Source of the DNA: Gadus chalcogrammus
Taxonomy: Eukaryota > Chordata > Actinopteri > Gadiformes > Gadidae
Direction of reading: 5' to 3'
DNA length: 64,000 nucleotides
Assembly: GCF_026213295.1 (NCBI RefSeq)
Contig: NC_079413.1
Location: 20,853,266-20,917,265, forward strand
In this document: in pieces, positions 35,879 to 48,828 of the stretch
How the letters are laid out: every line of letters starts with the position of its first letter
How positions within the stretch are numbered: the first letter of the stretch is position 1
The notes under the pieces: generated by a model
What the model saw: the letters and a program-made list of their open reading frames with translations, nothing else
Databases searched by the model: none
Told to the model about the DNA's origin: nothing
Made by a program: the position numbers and the translations under genes

Positions 35879-37291
35879 GAGGCGGGTAGAGCTGAAACGA
35901 TTCATCGATTGATTCGAATAATTCGATTACAAAAAAGGATCGATGAATTTTTCTTGCCTCGATTCATCGTTTATTTAATTTTACAGCTGAGTTCACAGTT
36001 TTCCGCACGGACCATTTTTAGTGTGACACAACCGGCGCCTACGCCACCCACAGAACATGATAGAATGGACACCGGATTCCAAAATAGCGCCTATTCATTC
36101 CTATGTAAACTGCTCAGTGGCGCAGGGCAACATCAAGGAGCGATATGCTTCCGCATCATGGGTCTATGGCTACGCCCTATTTCATGATGTACCCGAAGCA
36201 GAAATATAGAACGCATGCGTGCCCATCCCCTCACTCCGGTCCAACAACAATATAAAATGATACCATAATGCACCTGTTCTTTGTCTTTGGATCTTTTGAA
36301 TAAATGGATCAATACATGATGATTCACAATGATCGCAAGCGGAGGGCCGTGAGAGTTATTGAGCAGCAGATGAACCAGTCCAAAAATCGGACACGTTAAC
36401 GGAGCACTGAACTAGGCCCTCTCGGATGCCATTTGTTTCACTACGACTCCTTTCAGCTGCACACCCCTCTTCCCCAGCGAGATAACGGCTAATGAAACGC
36501 TTGAGGTGGCGTTTTGGAAAGAAAAAACATCCATTTTTTAGGACATGGCATGAAGGTAATTATGAGCCTTTGATTGATATCCAGACATTTTTTGCGGAGA
36601 CACATTCCTGTTCCCCACTTGTATTGGAGTGAACGGAGATATCTACTTCTGGGTCCCATGATTTGAGGGACCCGTCCACAGCCCGCTTAAACAGGTGCAA
36701 TACCAGGCTTGGCCGCTGAGCACTGGTGGATTGCGGACGCGCCATGTTTTGACTTGTTTAGGGGCTAACATTAGCACTTGCTAAAATGGAAGACATGAGC
36801 GAAAATAGTGAGGAGAGCCAAACGGGCAGGAGAAAGCGACAGCGAATGTCCAAGGTTTGGGATCATTTCACGTTTAACATTAATGAGAAGACCGTGGTGT
36901 GTCCCCACTGCAAGACCGAGCTGGCGTACCACAGCAGCACGACTTCCATGCTGCAGCATCTCAACAGAAAACACCCATTCTACTCGGCAGACCGCCGACC
37001 CGGTACAAGTACAGACTAATAAACAATGGGAAAGTAACTAAATTGATACTTTTGGTAGAAAATATGGTTTGCTACTACATGCATTTTTCAAAAAAAAATG
37101 TTGATTTTTCAAAAAAAGGAAACAAATTGGTTGTTCATTATTAATTGACATGTGTTATTTTCTCATGTTTATTTATAATTATTTTTCAATTAAGCAATGT
37201 ATGTTTTATCCGATTACTCGATTAATCGATGGAATAATCGGTACAATGATAGATTACTAAAATATTCGATAGCTGCATCCCTAGAGGCGGG
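35879..37291 (+). mobile_element. hAT transposon, 1397 bp, with 8-bp target duplication
   Basis: The element is 35887-37283. Both flanks (35879-35886 and 37284-37291) read GAGGCGGG. The left end is TAGAGCTGAAACGATTCATC and the inverted right end is TAGGGATGCAGCTATCGAAT; subterminal regions are rich in CGATTAATCGAT-type words. It carries one short frame with a BED zinc finger (36786-37019) but no catalytic RNase H-like or dimerisation domain, so it is an internally deleted, non-autonomous copy. The 8-bp duplication and the BED finger both fit hAT. Confidence 0.92.
36786..37019 (+). CDS. BED-type zinc finger protein fragment of a hAT transposase
   Basis: A 77-residue intact frame with an acidic, Ser-rich start (MEDMSENSEESQTG), a basic RRKRQR cluster that could act as a nuclear signal, and then a BED finger: SKVWDHFTF, VVCPHC (Cys pair), and LQHLNRKHPF (His pair with four residues between). 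BED fingers bind the ends of hAT elements and occur in ZBED proteins of vertebrates. The frame stops shortly after the finger; the remaining transposase of some 500-600 residues is missing. CCGGTACAAGT near its end could be a splice donor. If expressed, a free finger could compete for transposon ends; this is speculation. Confidence 0.7.
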   Translation: MEDMSENSEESQTGRRKRQRMSKVWDHFTFNINEKTVVCPHCKTELAYHSSTTSMLQHLNRKHPFYSADRRPGTSTD

Positions 37292-38682
37292 CAGGCGGGC
37301 GGACGGACGGGGGCGGTGTAGGAGTCACCTCCACCGGGCTACGGGTGGTGCGGCGGCGGCGCTCTCCTGCCGTCGGCTGCTGGTGGAGCAAGGTGGGGTC
37401 ATGGGCAGCACGGCCGCCGGCCCCAGCGCCACAGCCCCGGCACGCTGGGGCTCGTTCATAACGTTAATTAATGATCGTTTGCTCTTAATGAGTGTCCTCC
37501 CCCCGCACCAACACCACCTTCTCCTCCGTCCTGCGGCATGTAGCGGGTAGTAGTGCTGTTGGGGGGGGGGGGGGGGGGGCATCACGTAGCGCATGCAGCT
37601 CTGCGTGGTTGCCGCGGGAGACAGGGGGGGGGTCGCGGGGAGGTCACCCCCCCCCCCCCCCTCCTGTGTTTACTGTCGCTCCGTTCCCCCCTAATGCTGC
37701 GCTTTTATTTTCTCCCCGCTCCGCCGTTAAGCGGGCGCCGTAATGGCCGTGGCCCCGTGATCTAGTCAGCGTTCTACAGTAAATATACGACTGTTCTCCG
37801 GCGGCACTAAACACCCATCCTTCCTCGCCCGTCGACCAAGGTCGTCGGGGAAGTTAAGGCAGCGCGGGGAGAACAGCGGTCCGCTCCGTAGCACGGCGAG
37901 AGGGATTCTTTGGAGACGCATCGATCCCGGGTTGTGTGTAGTTAAAAGTGTGCGTCGGACACGGTGCATACACATCCATGCTGGGGCGTTGTGTAGGATG
38001 ATGGGGGTGCTTTGTATGGGGAGGAGATGGCACCCCTGAGGGGGTGGGGGGGTGGCGTGTGCGTGCTGGGGGTGTGGGATTGGGGGGTGGAGAGCTGGTT
38101 TGGGGGGGGGGGTCTGGACGGCGAGGACAATGCTTTCCCTTCACAGCTCGTTACTCCATTTTCCCCCCGAACCATTCCCTGCAGGCCCGTCCGCCCGTAA
38201 GGACCTAGCGGCCAATCAACACGTGGCGTGTGCCACCACGATCACTAGGCCCCTCCCCCTATTTTTCCACGCCACCTGCCTGCTTTATCGGGAACCGTTT
38301 TTGGCCCTCAAACCCACAGCCATCACACGCCCCGTGGCGGCAAACTGTCATAGGCCCCTCCCACCTGAGTGACACGATTGTCACGGCGATGGCGGCCGGG
38401 CTCTCAGCTGACTGCCGCGTCTCCACTCTCAGGTGAGATTTGGTCTGCCTCTCCTCCGTCGCAGCGCTCCAGTGGAGGCCAATGTGACCTTGGCTCGTTC
38501 CCTTTGTCTTCCTGGGCCTTAAAAGGGAAGGAGGAACACTCTTTGAAAGTCCCCCCCCTACCTCCCCCTCCCTCCCCCCTCTCCTCTCCCTCTGTCACGA
38601 TCAGACAGCCGTCTCCATGAAAACGGCGCTTTACAACCAGTCATTAGGGAGTCTGCATCGGGCGCTTTGTGCCTCAGGGGGA
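37292..38682. other. No gene; GC-rich stretch with G/C runs
   Basis: GC-rich around 37290-37440 (many CpG) and G or C runs at 37561-37579 and 37647-37662. ATAACGTTAATTAATGATCG near 37460 is an isolated homeobox-rich word in GC-rich surroundings. The CpG richness could mark a promoter, but no exon is seen. Confidence 0.45.
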
Positions 38683-39150
38683 AGGAGGAGGAGGAGGAGG
38701 AGAGCAGGAGGGAGGGGATCCTGCAGGGGAAATGGAGAGAGACAGGGAGCGAGAGACAGAGAGACAGGGAGAGACGGGGAGAGAGGGACAGGGAGAGACA
38801 GGGAGAGACGGGGAGAGAGGGACAGGGAGAGACAGGGAGAGACGGGGAGAGAGGGACAGGGAGAGACAGGGAGAGACGGAGGGAGAGAAAGGGTAAGAGG
38901 GACTGCTAGAGAGAGACAGGGAAAGAGAGACTGAGAGAGAAAAACAGTTTGAGAAAGAAATTGAGAGGACAAAAACAAGAGAAACAGAGAGAGAAATACT
39001 GAGAGAGACGGAAAAAGATGGAGCTTGACAGATTGAGAGAGTGACAGAGGGTGAGAGCGACGGAAAGAGAGAGACTGAAAGAGAAAAACTCAAACGCACA
39101 GAATGAGACGGAGAGACACTGCAAGAGACAGAAAGCGACAGAGAGAGAGA
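38683..39150. repeat. Purine-rich tract with a 34-bp minisatellite core
   Basis: GAGA/GGGA-rich throughout. At 38760-38880 the phrase GACGGGGAGAGAGGGACAGG recurs every 34 bp, about four times. Confidence 0.9.
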
Positions 39151-39754
39151 GCTCCAGGCAAGGTTTGTGGATGGGTTAGCCTCCCTTGACCTTGGCCTGA
39201 CACCAGGGGTTGAGGGGAGGGTGGGGCGGGCAGAGGGGCGGGCGGGGGGGAGGGGGGAGTCACCTTGAGGGGGGGGGGGGGGGGGGGCACCGTAAGTCAC
39301 AGAGCGTGAGGGGGCACTCGGGAGGGATGGGAAACCATCCCTCCCAGCCTCCGTGGAGCGACGGCCCCAGCGAGGTCCTCGAATGCCCGTTATCGACGCC
39401 AAACGACCAGAACGGCGTCGCAGGCCTTGCGTTGCCGCCTAACAACCGCTGCATCGGTGACTGCAAGGAGGAAAAGGATCAAAAGTGTACGATAAAGGAA
39501 ACAGGGAAAGTGTCTTCTGCGTCTGAGGACAAATCGAGGGCAAACAAGCTAAGTGACACCAGAGAAGAGACATCTTCACGCTCCGCCGTGCGCACACTTA
39601 TCCACACTTTCCTAAGGACACAAGCAAACAAAGCTCTTAGGGAGAACGTGAACGTGAACGGGTTGGGCTCCAGGGCGACGACGCCCTCTCTAGAACTCCC
39701 TCCTCCCCTCCTGTCCCGATCCTGAGCCGGGATGAAACTCTGCTTCTCTGCTTC
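39151..39754. other. No gene; G19 homopolymer at 39269-39287
   Basis: The rest is unique-looking. An open frame across 39210-39725 starts in the G-rich part and shows no recognisable domain. Confidence 0.5.
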
Positions 39755-39849
39755 TCTGTCTCTCTCTCTCTTTCTCTCTCGCTCTCGCTCTCGCTCTCTC
39801 TCTTTCCATCTCTCGCTCTCTCTCTCTCTCTCTCTTCCCCCCCCCCCCA
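39755..39849. repeat. (CT)n microsatellite ending in a C run
   Basis: CT and CTCG repeats, then a C run at 39837-39848. Confidence 0.95.
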
Positions 39850-40329
39850 CCACTCTGTAGCAGAGCCACAGAGGAAGAAAGGGACGTTAATTGGTGCGGT
39901 CTGGACGGCCCCTGTCAGAAGAGCCCTTCCATGGCCTTTTCATTGCTTCCTCTTGGGAGGGAGGTAGGAGAGAGGGAGAGAGGGAGGGAGAGGCTAGAAG
40001 TCTGTAATGAGGGGCCCGTACCTGGTGGCAGAGGAGCGGGTGAGAGTAGGAGGTGGAATCAGGAGGGTCACTTGTGGGCAATTAGAGAAAAATAATGAGA
40101 GCTTTCTCTTTTCTTTCTGGATCTCTCCATCTTTGTCCCTTCCCTGGTTCACCCCTTTCCCTTCCTCTCCTCCTACTCCTCTCTCTTCTTATTCTGCTTG
40201 TGTTTCCTGTGAGCAGGAAACTTTTGACGCCGAGGTCCCGTGAGTCACAGAGGGGGAGAGAGCTCGAAGCCGTAGCGGTTTCTCCACAAGTCAACTGACG
40301 CATTTTGTGTCAGCTGGTTTGTGTCTGCC
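39850..40329. other. No gene seen
   Basis: Includes a short GGGA-rich patch near 39956-39990 and CT-rich sequence near 40105-40200. No exon. Confidence 0.5.
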
Positions 40330-40610
40330 GTGCATTTGCACACATGTTCATACATGCAGGCGCACACTCACGCACGTTTACACACACACATACATGAACA
40401 CACATGAACACACCAACACACATAACACACACACACTCACACATGGATGCATATGAATACAATCACACACAAATACACACGCGCAAACAGAGACACTAAC
40501 ACTCACAAACACACACACACACAAACACACATGAACACACGTGAATACGAACACACAGAAATAAACGAGCCACAGATATACAAACAGACACACACACACG
40601 CACGCGCAAA
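40330..40610. repeat. Degenerate (CA)n repeat
   Basis: CACACA words interrupted by ATGAA, ACATG and AATAC. Old, diverged microsatellite. Confidence 0.85.
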
Positions 40611-41139
40611 CAAGCACCCCAGACACGTTGCAATCTGCAGCCAGCGAGTCAGGTAGTAGAATTCAGAACGAGCTTCCCAAAGTACGGGTGTCTGCAGGCG
40701 ACGTTCCCACGACCAACGGGGAAAGCCCCGCACACGCTGGCAGTCGCTGGCGCACGTGAGCGCACGTGTCTCGGAGCGGCGCGGCCGTCGCGCCTGCATC
40801 TATATCTGTACCGCAGGGCCTGCCTCCAGAGCCCTGGGGAAAAGTGTCTGGTGGAGTCCCCTAATAACAGCCCCTCTCTCCCTCCCTCCCTCCCGCTCTC
40901 TGACTCCCCCTCTCTCCCCTATAGCTCCGGGGAGCGTCCTCCCCCACCCCCCCTCATCCAGCCATTGTTAGCTGGTGTAGCTCCCGCCCGGCTGCGTCCG
41001 TCCACAGAGAAATAGACACGGATTTCCACGTCCCTGAGAGAGATGGATGCCCTGGCTGTCTGACTGGACCCTCCTGGAACGCTGTGGCTCTGCGGGAATC
41101 CTGCACACTATATCACTCACTGTGGGTAGGGCAACACTG
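40611..41139. other. No gene; contains paired E-boxes
   Basis: GC-rich around 40740-40800. No exon recognised. Confidence 0.5.
40751..40770. promoter_or_regulatory. Two CACGTG E-boxes spaced by one helical turn
   Basis: CGCACGTG occurs at 40751-40758 and 40761-40768. The two CACGTG cores start 10 bp apart, so they lie on the same face of the helix. They could bind bHLH factors. No promoter is proven. Confidence 0.45.
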
Positions 41140-41795
41140 CCGCCACACACACACCGACGCGACGCACGCACCTGAGCGACACACACACCTACGCGACACA
41201 CAAACCTCTGCCACACACACACACACACACTTACATGACACACACACACCTACGTGACACACACACCTCCACCACACACACACCTACGTGACACACACAC
41301 CTACACCACACAGTTACCTACGTGACACACAAACACCTCCACCACACACACCTACGCGACACACACACCTACTCGACACACAAACCTCTGCCACGCACAC
41401 ACCTCCATCACACACACAAACACACCTCCACCACAGACACACCTTCAAAACACACACCTCCACCACACACACACACATCTAGCTGACACACACACCTCAG
41501 CAACACACACACACACACCTACGTGACACACACACACACATTTCCACCACACAAAAACCTATGCGACACACACACCTCTACCACACACACACACCTCTGT
41601 CACACACACACTTCTGACACACACACGCCTCTGCCACACAGACACACCTCTGCCACAAACACAGACACCCCTGCCACACACACACACTTCCACCACACAC
41701 ACACCTTTGCCACACACACACAAACACCTCTGCCACACAAACACACACACACACAGACCTCTGCCACACAAACACACACACACCCTGGAAACAGC
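41140..41795. repeat. CA-rich minisatellite with CTCTGCCA/CTACGTGA inserts
   Basis: Units of roughly 20-30 bp, each a CACACACAC run plus CTCTGCCAC, CTCCACCAC or CTACGTGAC. The unit types form blocks: CTACGTGA-type on the left, CTCTGCCA-type on the right. All open frames here are repeat artefacts. Confidence 0.9.
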
Positions 41796-41799
41796 TGCA

Positions 41800-42185
41800 T
41801 GCGTAATACACACTCGCTAAGCCCAATTTTCTCTTCCTACTTTAAATTATTAGAAGCAAATAAATAATTGTAAGTCGACGGCACAAAGTGTTTAGGCGGA
41901 GCTAAGTGTCTTCAGCCGTGGGAAATTGCCCACGCACGGGCCGGGAATAAAGGCAAGGTGTTCACATCATTATTGGCACAGTGAGGGTGGTAATGCGCTG
42001 CGCAGAACCAAATAAACACATTAAATAATCATGTGGCAGCGCTCTCCCCGCTCATCTGCCTCTGACGGCGTCTCACGGATCACAAACACCGGCACCGCCC
42101 GGCCCTTTCAGGAAGCAGCGTTCGTGCTCCATAGTCTGCCGGACGTCTCGCCAAGCATACATCCCAGAGACAAGAGAGGGGAAAT
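41800..42185. other. Candidate conserved non-coding element
   Basis: Non-repetitive; TAAATTATTAGAAGCAAATA near 41843 and ACATTAAATAATCATGTGGC near 42018 are typical AT-rich enhancer-like words. No exon. Confidence 0.35.
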
Positions 42186-42300
42186 ATAGATCTAGATCTA
42201 GAGATATATATATCTCTATCTAAATATATCTAAATATAGATATCTATATCCAAAAATATATATTTATATACATATCTCTATCTAAATATATATACTTTAT
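42186..42300. repeat. (TATCTAAATA)n degenerate repeat, left part
   Basis: ATATCTCTATCTAAATATAT words. The same kind of repeat continues at 43195-43400, beyond the inserted element. Confidence 0.85.
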
Positions 42301-42441
42301 TTATGTAGCACATTTCAAACACGAGGCAGACTCAGGCTACGTTTACATGAGGACGGTCTGAACAGACGACGCAAAAGTGGCGTGGCGTCTTCACTTTTTA
42401 TTCTGCGTTTAGGCGAGCGTTTTCGGGAGGAAATCTCCGTG

Positions 42442-42471
42442 CATACGGCGACACAAAAGTGTCGCCGTATG
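42442..42471. repeat. Perfect 13-bp hairpin (CATACGGCGACAC stem, AAAA loop)
   Basis: Arms 42442-42454 and 42459-42471 are exact reverse complements with loop AAAA. It lies right at the left border of the SINE B piece. Confidence 0.9.
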
Positions 42472-42620
42472 GGTTGATTCCCATTGCGGGGCCCTCAATG
42501 TCATTAATGCACACACCCATGCAATTGCTACTGACACATAATGATGATACCATGAGATGATACTATGAGTTCACTTAGACTCTGCCTAGCCTCCCCCTTA
42601 ACCCCCCCACTTAACCCCCC
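42472..42620 (+). mobile_element. SINE family B fragment inserted in the 843-bp element
   Basis: It starts at the B-box-like GGTTGATTCCCATTGCGGGG and runs through CAATTGCTACTGACACATAA to a C-rich CTTAACCCCCCCAC. It matches 47044-47185 in inverse orientation almost base for base. Confidence 0.8.
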
Positions 42621-42633
42621 CTCTACTCTCTCT

Positions 42634-42672
42634 CGTTTATACCTTCTGAAGTTGCGTTGGGCATGCAGATTG
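42634..42672 (+). repeat. 39-bp direct repeat, copy 1
   Basis: Identical to 46522-46560 (begins CGTTTATACCTTCTGAAGTT). It follows SINE B here but precedes an inverted SINE B in the other place. Confidence 0.9.
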
Positions 42673-43194
42673 GGTATGCATGTCAGGCGGCTAGGTGGTG
42701 CTGTGATACACCATCACACAACACCACCATGTCTGAGCGCATGCGTAGAATCTTCCTTCTTCTCTTTTCTGCGCCGCGAACCCAAAAATAATGACAGATC
42801 CTTCTCTGTTCAGTAATACTATCTGTTCATATCTTGTACATTTCGTGGAAAGACTCCTGTAAGTTTATTAGAGCTGCCAGAGCAGCTTGACGGTCCGACG
42901 CATGGAAATAATCCAACATGTTTGTTTATTTCCCTGTACTGGCGCTGTATGTGACGTAAACGCGTACGCGCGGGAGCAGATCTGAGCAGAGTTTTGCGTC
43001 TTGGCAGTGTAGACGGAAACGCTACGGCGGAGTGTATTCAAGTTTTCCACTCTGGAGGGTGGTTTCAGATTTCTGCGTTTTAAGCCCCAAAAAACGCTGT
43101 CACCGTCTAAACGAAAGGCACTTCCGATAAAATATTTTATCGTTCTTACCCGCAAGCGTCCTCGTGTAAACGGGGCCTCAAAGTGCTTTATCTC

Positions 43195-43400
43195 CAAATA
43201 TCGAAGTATCTAAACATATCTCTAAATATCTCTTAAGTATTTTTCTAAATATATATTTAGATAGATATTTAAATCTATCTAAATATATCTCTGAATATAT
43301 TTATCTAAATATATCACTATATATATCTCTCTAAATATATCTTTAAATATATAGATTTATTATTATATAAATATAAATATAGATAGTTATAGATATACAC
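43195..43400. repeat. (TCTAAATA)n degenerate repeat, right part
   Basis: ATATCTCTAAATATATCTTT-like words. Continuation of the repeat at 42186-42300 that the 843-bp element splits. Confidence 0.85.
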
Positions 43401-44300
43401 ATCTAAACTGACTCTTGTCCAACAAGCTCCAGAATAAAAGCGCACAGGGTTAAGTGGTAAACAACCCAGTAAACAACAGCGAGCGACCCCCATAACAAAT
43501 GGGTGTGCCGGCGAGGGGGGTCGAGGGGAGAGTGGGTTAGGGGCTGATAGAAAATGTAAAGTACTGTAGTCAGGGGCATAATGCAGAATGATTGGGTGTC
43601 TCCGCTGTTTATTTGCCAGTGTATGGGGCTCTTATTGAGACAAATGCTCCCTTGAGCTCCACGGCGCCACTGCCTCTTGGCAACGTGCCTGCCGGCTGTA
43701 GGGGGGTCTGTCTGAAAGACAGGGTGGGGGTGGTGTAGGGGGGGGGGGGGGGGGTCGAGGGCGTGGGGGAGGCTCTTGTGTTGCTAACCTGAGTTTTATG
43801 CCTTAATGACTCCTTGTTACTCACATGGCTATTTCCCCATCGCCAGCATCAGGCCGCGCTGCCTGTGTTGGAGGAGAGGAGAACAGGGATCGATAACTGA
43901 TGCAATTTCCCCTGGGGGGCGCAAGAGAGAGGGTCTTTAGGGGCGCTTTCCCCCTCTCTCTCTCCCTCTAACTCTCTCTCGCTCACTCTTTTTGTTTCTC
44001 GATCACTGTTTTCCTGTCTCCCCCTCGCTGTCTTTCTGTCTCTCGCTCTTCGCGCCTCTCCCTTTCTCTCTCTTTCTTCGTTAAGCTCCCGTTCGCTTCG
44101 TATCCCTGAGTCTCCCACCTCTGTCCGTCGCTCTTGCTCTTCTGATCCGTTCGTCTCTCACTATTTGTTTCTCCAACTCTCGGATTCTCCCGCTGTGCTT
44201 CTTTCTCTCGCTCTCTGTTGCTCTCTCCCATCGTATCGCTGTCTCCTTCTTCTCGGTTTCTCCCCCCCCGACCGCTCTGCCCCCTTTCCCTCAGCGTCTT
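43401..44300. other. No gene; G17 run and CT-rich patch
   Basis: G run at 43738-43754 and CT/TCGC-rich sequence at 43950-44290. No exon. Confidence 0.55.
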
Positions 44301-44853
<553 letters not shown>

Positions 44854-44967
44854 TCCTGGTTGTCTCCCGGTATGCCCCCTGGTCCGTGCGACACCCCTGG
44901 CTAGCGTTGACGCGGCCCCAGAAAGGTCAACATCGTTCGGCTAGCCGGCTACGCCAGCCTCTTCATA

Positions 44968-45038
44968 ATGAGGGCCGCTACAAAACGCTAGCAGCGACCG
45001 CTAGCAGTGACTGCTAGCAGCGACGGCGCATCGCTAAC
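44968..45038. repeat. Short CGCTAGCAG tandem repeat
   Basis: CGCTAGCAGCGAC, CGCTAGCAGTGAC and TGCTAGCAGCGAC in a row, each about 13-15 bp. Confidence 0.75.
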
Positions 45039-45073
45039 ACTGACCCATGGAAGCCCCGGCATGGAGGACAGTT

Positions 45074-46521
<1,448 letters not shown>

Positions 46522-46560
46522 CGTTTATACCTTCTGAAGTTGCGTTGGGCATGCAGATTG
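46522..46560 (+). repeat. 39-bp direct repeat, copy 2
   Basis: Identical to 42634-42672. Confidence 0.9.
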
Positions 46561-46984
46561 CTCCTGGGCCTTCCGCCCTGAGGCTCTTCTCAGGTTAATG
46601 GGCCTGATTCAGCTTGCGGCCATCTTGGCTCCGTCGTGGCTTTTAACATTTGCTGGGCAGGGCGGCGCGGGGGGGGGGGGGGGGATGGGGGGTGGAACTC
46701 GGTTGGTGTTTAGAACCAAGAGGGCCACTTGGTGAACCAGGCCCATTGCCTCAGGACGTAGTGGAGCGGAAAACTGAACCTCTCTATGTTTTAGGCGGTG
46801 ATGTCGTCCGCCCAGGCCCCCCCCGACACGACCAGGATTCATCATCTCTGGATCGGGGGGGACTGCCGGACCCCCAACGCCCATCCCCCAGATGCTGACC
46901 AGAACCCGCCCGGAGGACAATAGATCACAACAGAAGGTAAGGGAAATCCTAAAAGGCAGATACACACACGGACGCCGTCCGTCT
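46561..46984. other. No gene; composite repeat region
   Basis: Contains a G run at 46669-46684. It lies between a 39-bp repeat and an inverted SINE B and is probably repeat-derived. The minus-strand frame across it begins inside the SINE and is not a gene. Confidence 0.45.
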
Positions 46985-47222
46985 GTGAGTGCGTACATTA
47001 AGTGCCAGGACTTACAACATACAATAAGTGCGTAAGAGAAGTGTGGGGGGGTTAAGGGGGAGGCTAGGCAGAGTCTAAGTGAACTCATAGTATCATGTCA
47101 TGGTATCATCATTATGTGTCAGTAGCAATTGCATGGGTGTGTGCATTAATGACATTGAGGGCCCCGCAATGGGAATCAAACCCTCAACCCCAGCAGTGTT
47201 AATGCCTTCCATGGCTTACATG
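46985..47222 (-). mobile_element. SINE family B with tRNA-like head
   Basis: On the minus strand: GGCATTAACACTGCTGGGGT then GAGGGTTTGATTCCCATTGC (B-box-like), CAATGTCATTAATGCACACA, then the C-rich stretch and CGCACTTATTGTATGTTGTA. It links the head copy at 42472 and the tail copy at 34480 into one family. The 3' tail is missing here. Confidence 0.8.
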
Positions 47223-47779
47223 GGGGGTCTTGCTGTGTGGCAGTTATTTGTTGTAGTCACTCCGATATTGATTTTGCTACGAGGATTTCGCAGTCCTCAG
47301 CCTCAACTAGAATTGTTAAACGACTGAATGAAAACGTCATGTAAACGACACACTGAGGGAATGGTTCTTGGTTCGTGACCCTCAAAGTCGTTCTGCCCTG
47401 TAGTACAGCCTTCAACCATGCCAACGCTGTACGTGTCTCCGTGGGGACGCCTTTTGGCAGAGGTCAAGCGCTGTGATGTGTTCTTAATGAAGACAGAGCT
47501 TAATGAAGCGCCTGCATGGCTCATATCACTATGGCTCATATCACTAAAGTAATAGCAGCACAGCCACTTATAAGGACTCTGTTGTTATTCACTGTCAATT
47601 GAGCTCCAATGCGCCTTTTGAACCGGTAAAGCGTACAACACAACCTTTGGCTACCAGCGTTTAGCATTTTAATCACTCCTGAGGTTCCAAAGTGACTGAA
47701 TCCTTAGGATCCAGAACATGTCACAATGCTGCTGTAATTACACCACACACACCGTCATTGTATGTTAAGATGTAAATTA
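47223..47779. other. No gene seen
   Basis: Unique-looking sequence between SINE B and the 29-bp minisatellite. Confidence 0.5.
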
Positions 47780-48828
47780 TGCATTGTTGTAGGTTTAGAT
47801 GTAGATGTTCAATAGGTATAGGTCAAAATGGAGTTGTTTCCATGGTTGAAGGTTTAGATGTTTCATGGTTGTAGGTTTAAATGTACCATGGTTGTAGGTT
47901 TAGGTGTATATGTTCCATGGTTGTAGGTTTAGGTGTAGTTGTTCCATGGTTCTGTCGTTAAATGTTCCATGGTTGTAGGTTTAGATGTATATGTTCCATG
48001 GTTGTAGGTTTAGGTGTAGTTGTTCCATGGTTCTGTCGTTAAATGTTCCATGGTTGTAGGTTTAGATGTATATGTTCCATGGTTGTAGGTTTAGATGTAG
48101 ATGTTCCTTGGTTGTAGGTTTAGGTGTGTATGTTCCATGGTTGTTGGTTTAAATGTTCCATGGTTGTAGGTTTAGATGTAGGTGTTCCATGGTTATAGTT
48201 TTAGGTGTAGATGTTCCATGGTTGTAGGTTTAGATGTAGATGTTCCATGGTTATAGTTTTAGTTGTAGATGTTCCATGGTTGTAGGTTTAGGTGTAGATG
48301 TTCCATGGTTATAGGTTTAGGTGTAGATGTTCCATGGTTGTAGGTTTAGGTGTAGATGTTCCATGGTTATAGGTTTAGGTGTAGATGTTCCATGGTTGTA
48401 GGTTTAGTTGTAGATGTTCCATGGTTGTAGGTTTAGATGTAGATGTTCCATGGTTGTAGGTTTAGGTGTAGATGTTCCATGGTTATAGGTTTAGGTGTAG
48501 ATGTTCCATGGTTATAGGTTTAGGTGTAGATGTTCCATGTTTGTAGGTTTAGGTGTAGATGTTCCATGGTTATAGGTTTAGGTGTAGATGTTCCATGGTT
48601 GTAGGTTTAGGTGTAGATGTTCCATGGTTATAGGTTTAGGTGTAGATGTTCCATGGTTGTAGGTTTAGGTGTAGATGTTCCATGGTTGTAGGTTTAGGTG
48701 TAGATGTACCATGGTTGTAGGTTTAGGTGTAGATGTTCCATGGTTGTAGGTTTAGGTGTAGATGTTCCATGGTTGTAGGTTTAGGTGTAGATGTTCCATG
48801 GTTATAGGTTTAGGTGTAGATGGGCCAT
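47780..48828. repeat. 29-bp minisatellite, about 36 units
   Basis: The unit holds GGTTTAGGTGTAGATG then TTCCATGGTTRTA. The left third has more variants (GTTTTAG, TCTGTCGTTAAATG) and the right two thirds are almost identical. Two versions, GGTTGTAGG and GGTTATAGG, alternate in places. The unit is not a multiple of three and no frame stays open. Confidence 0.97.

Larger units (their letters stand above)
42332..43180. mobile_element. Inverted-repeat DNA transposon, 843 bp, interrupted by a SINE
   Basis: The element is 42335-43177. Left end GGCTACGTTTACATGAGGAC; inverted right end GGCCCCGTTTACACGAGGAC. It is flanked by TCA on both sides (42332-42334 and 43178-43180). Removing it and one TCA joins GAGGCAGAC to TCAAAGTGCT, a plausible empty site. 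The CGTTTACAYGAGGACG end is seen in fish non-autonomous elements; superfamily is uncertain because a 3-bp TCA duplication is not diagnostic. Confidence 0.8.

Noticed and set aside
46609..47088. 159-codon minus-strand frame
   Set aside because: It begins inside SINE B, shares its first 15 residues with a frame in the other SINE copy at 42565, and then crosses a G run.
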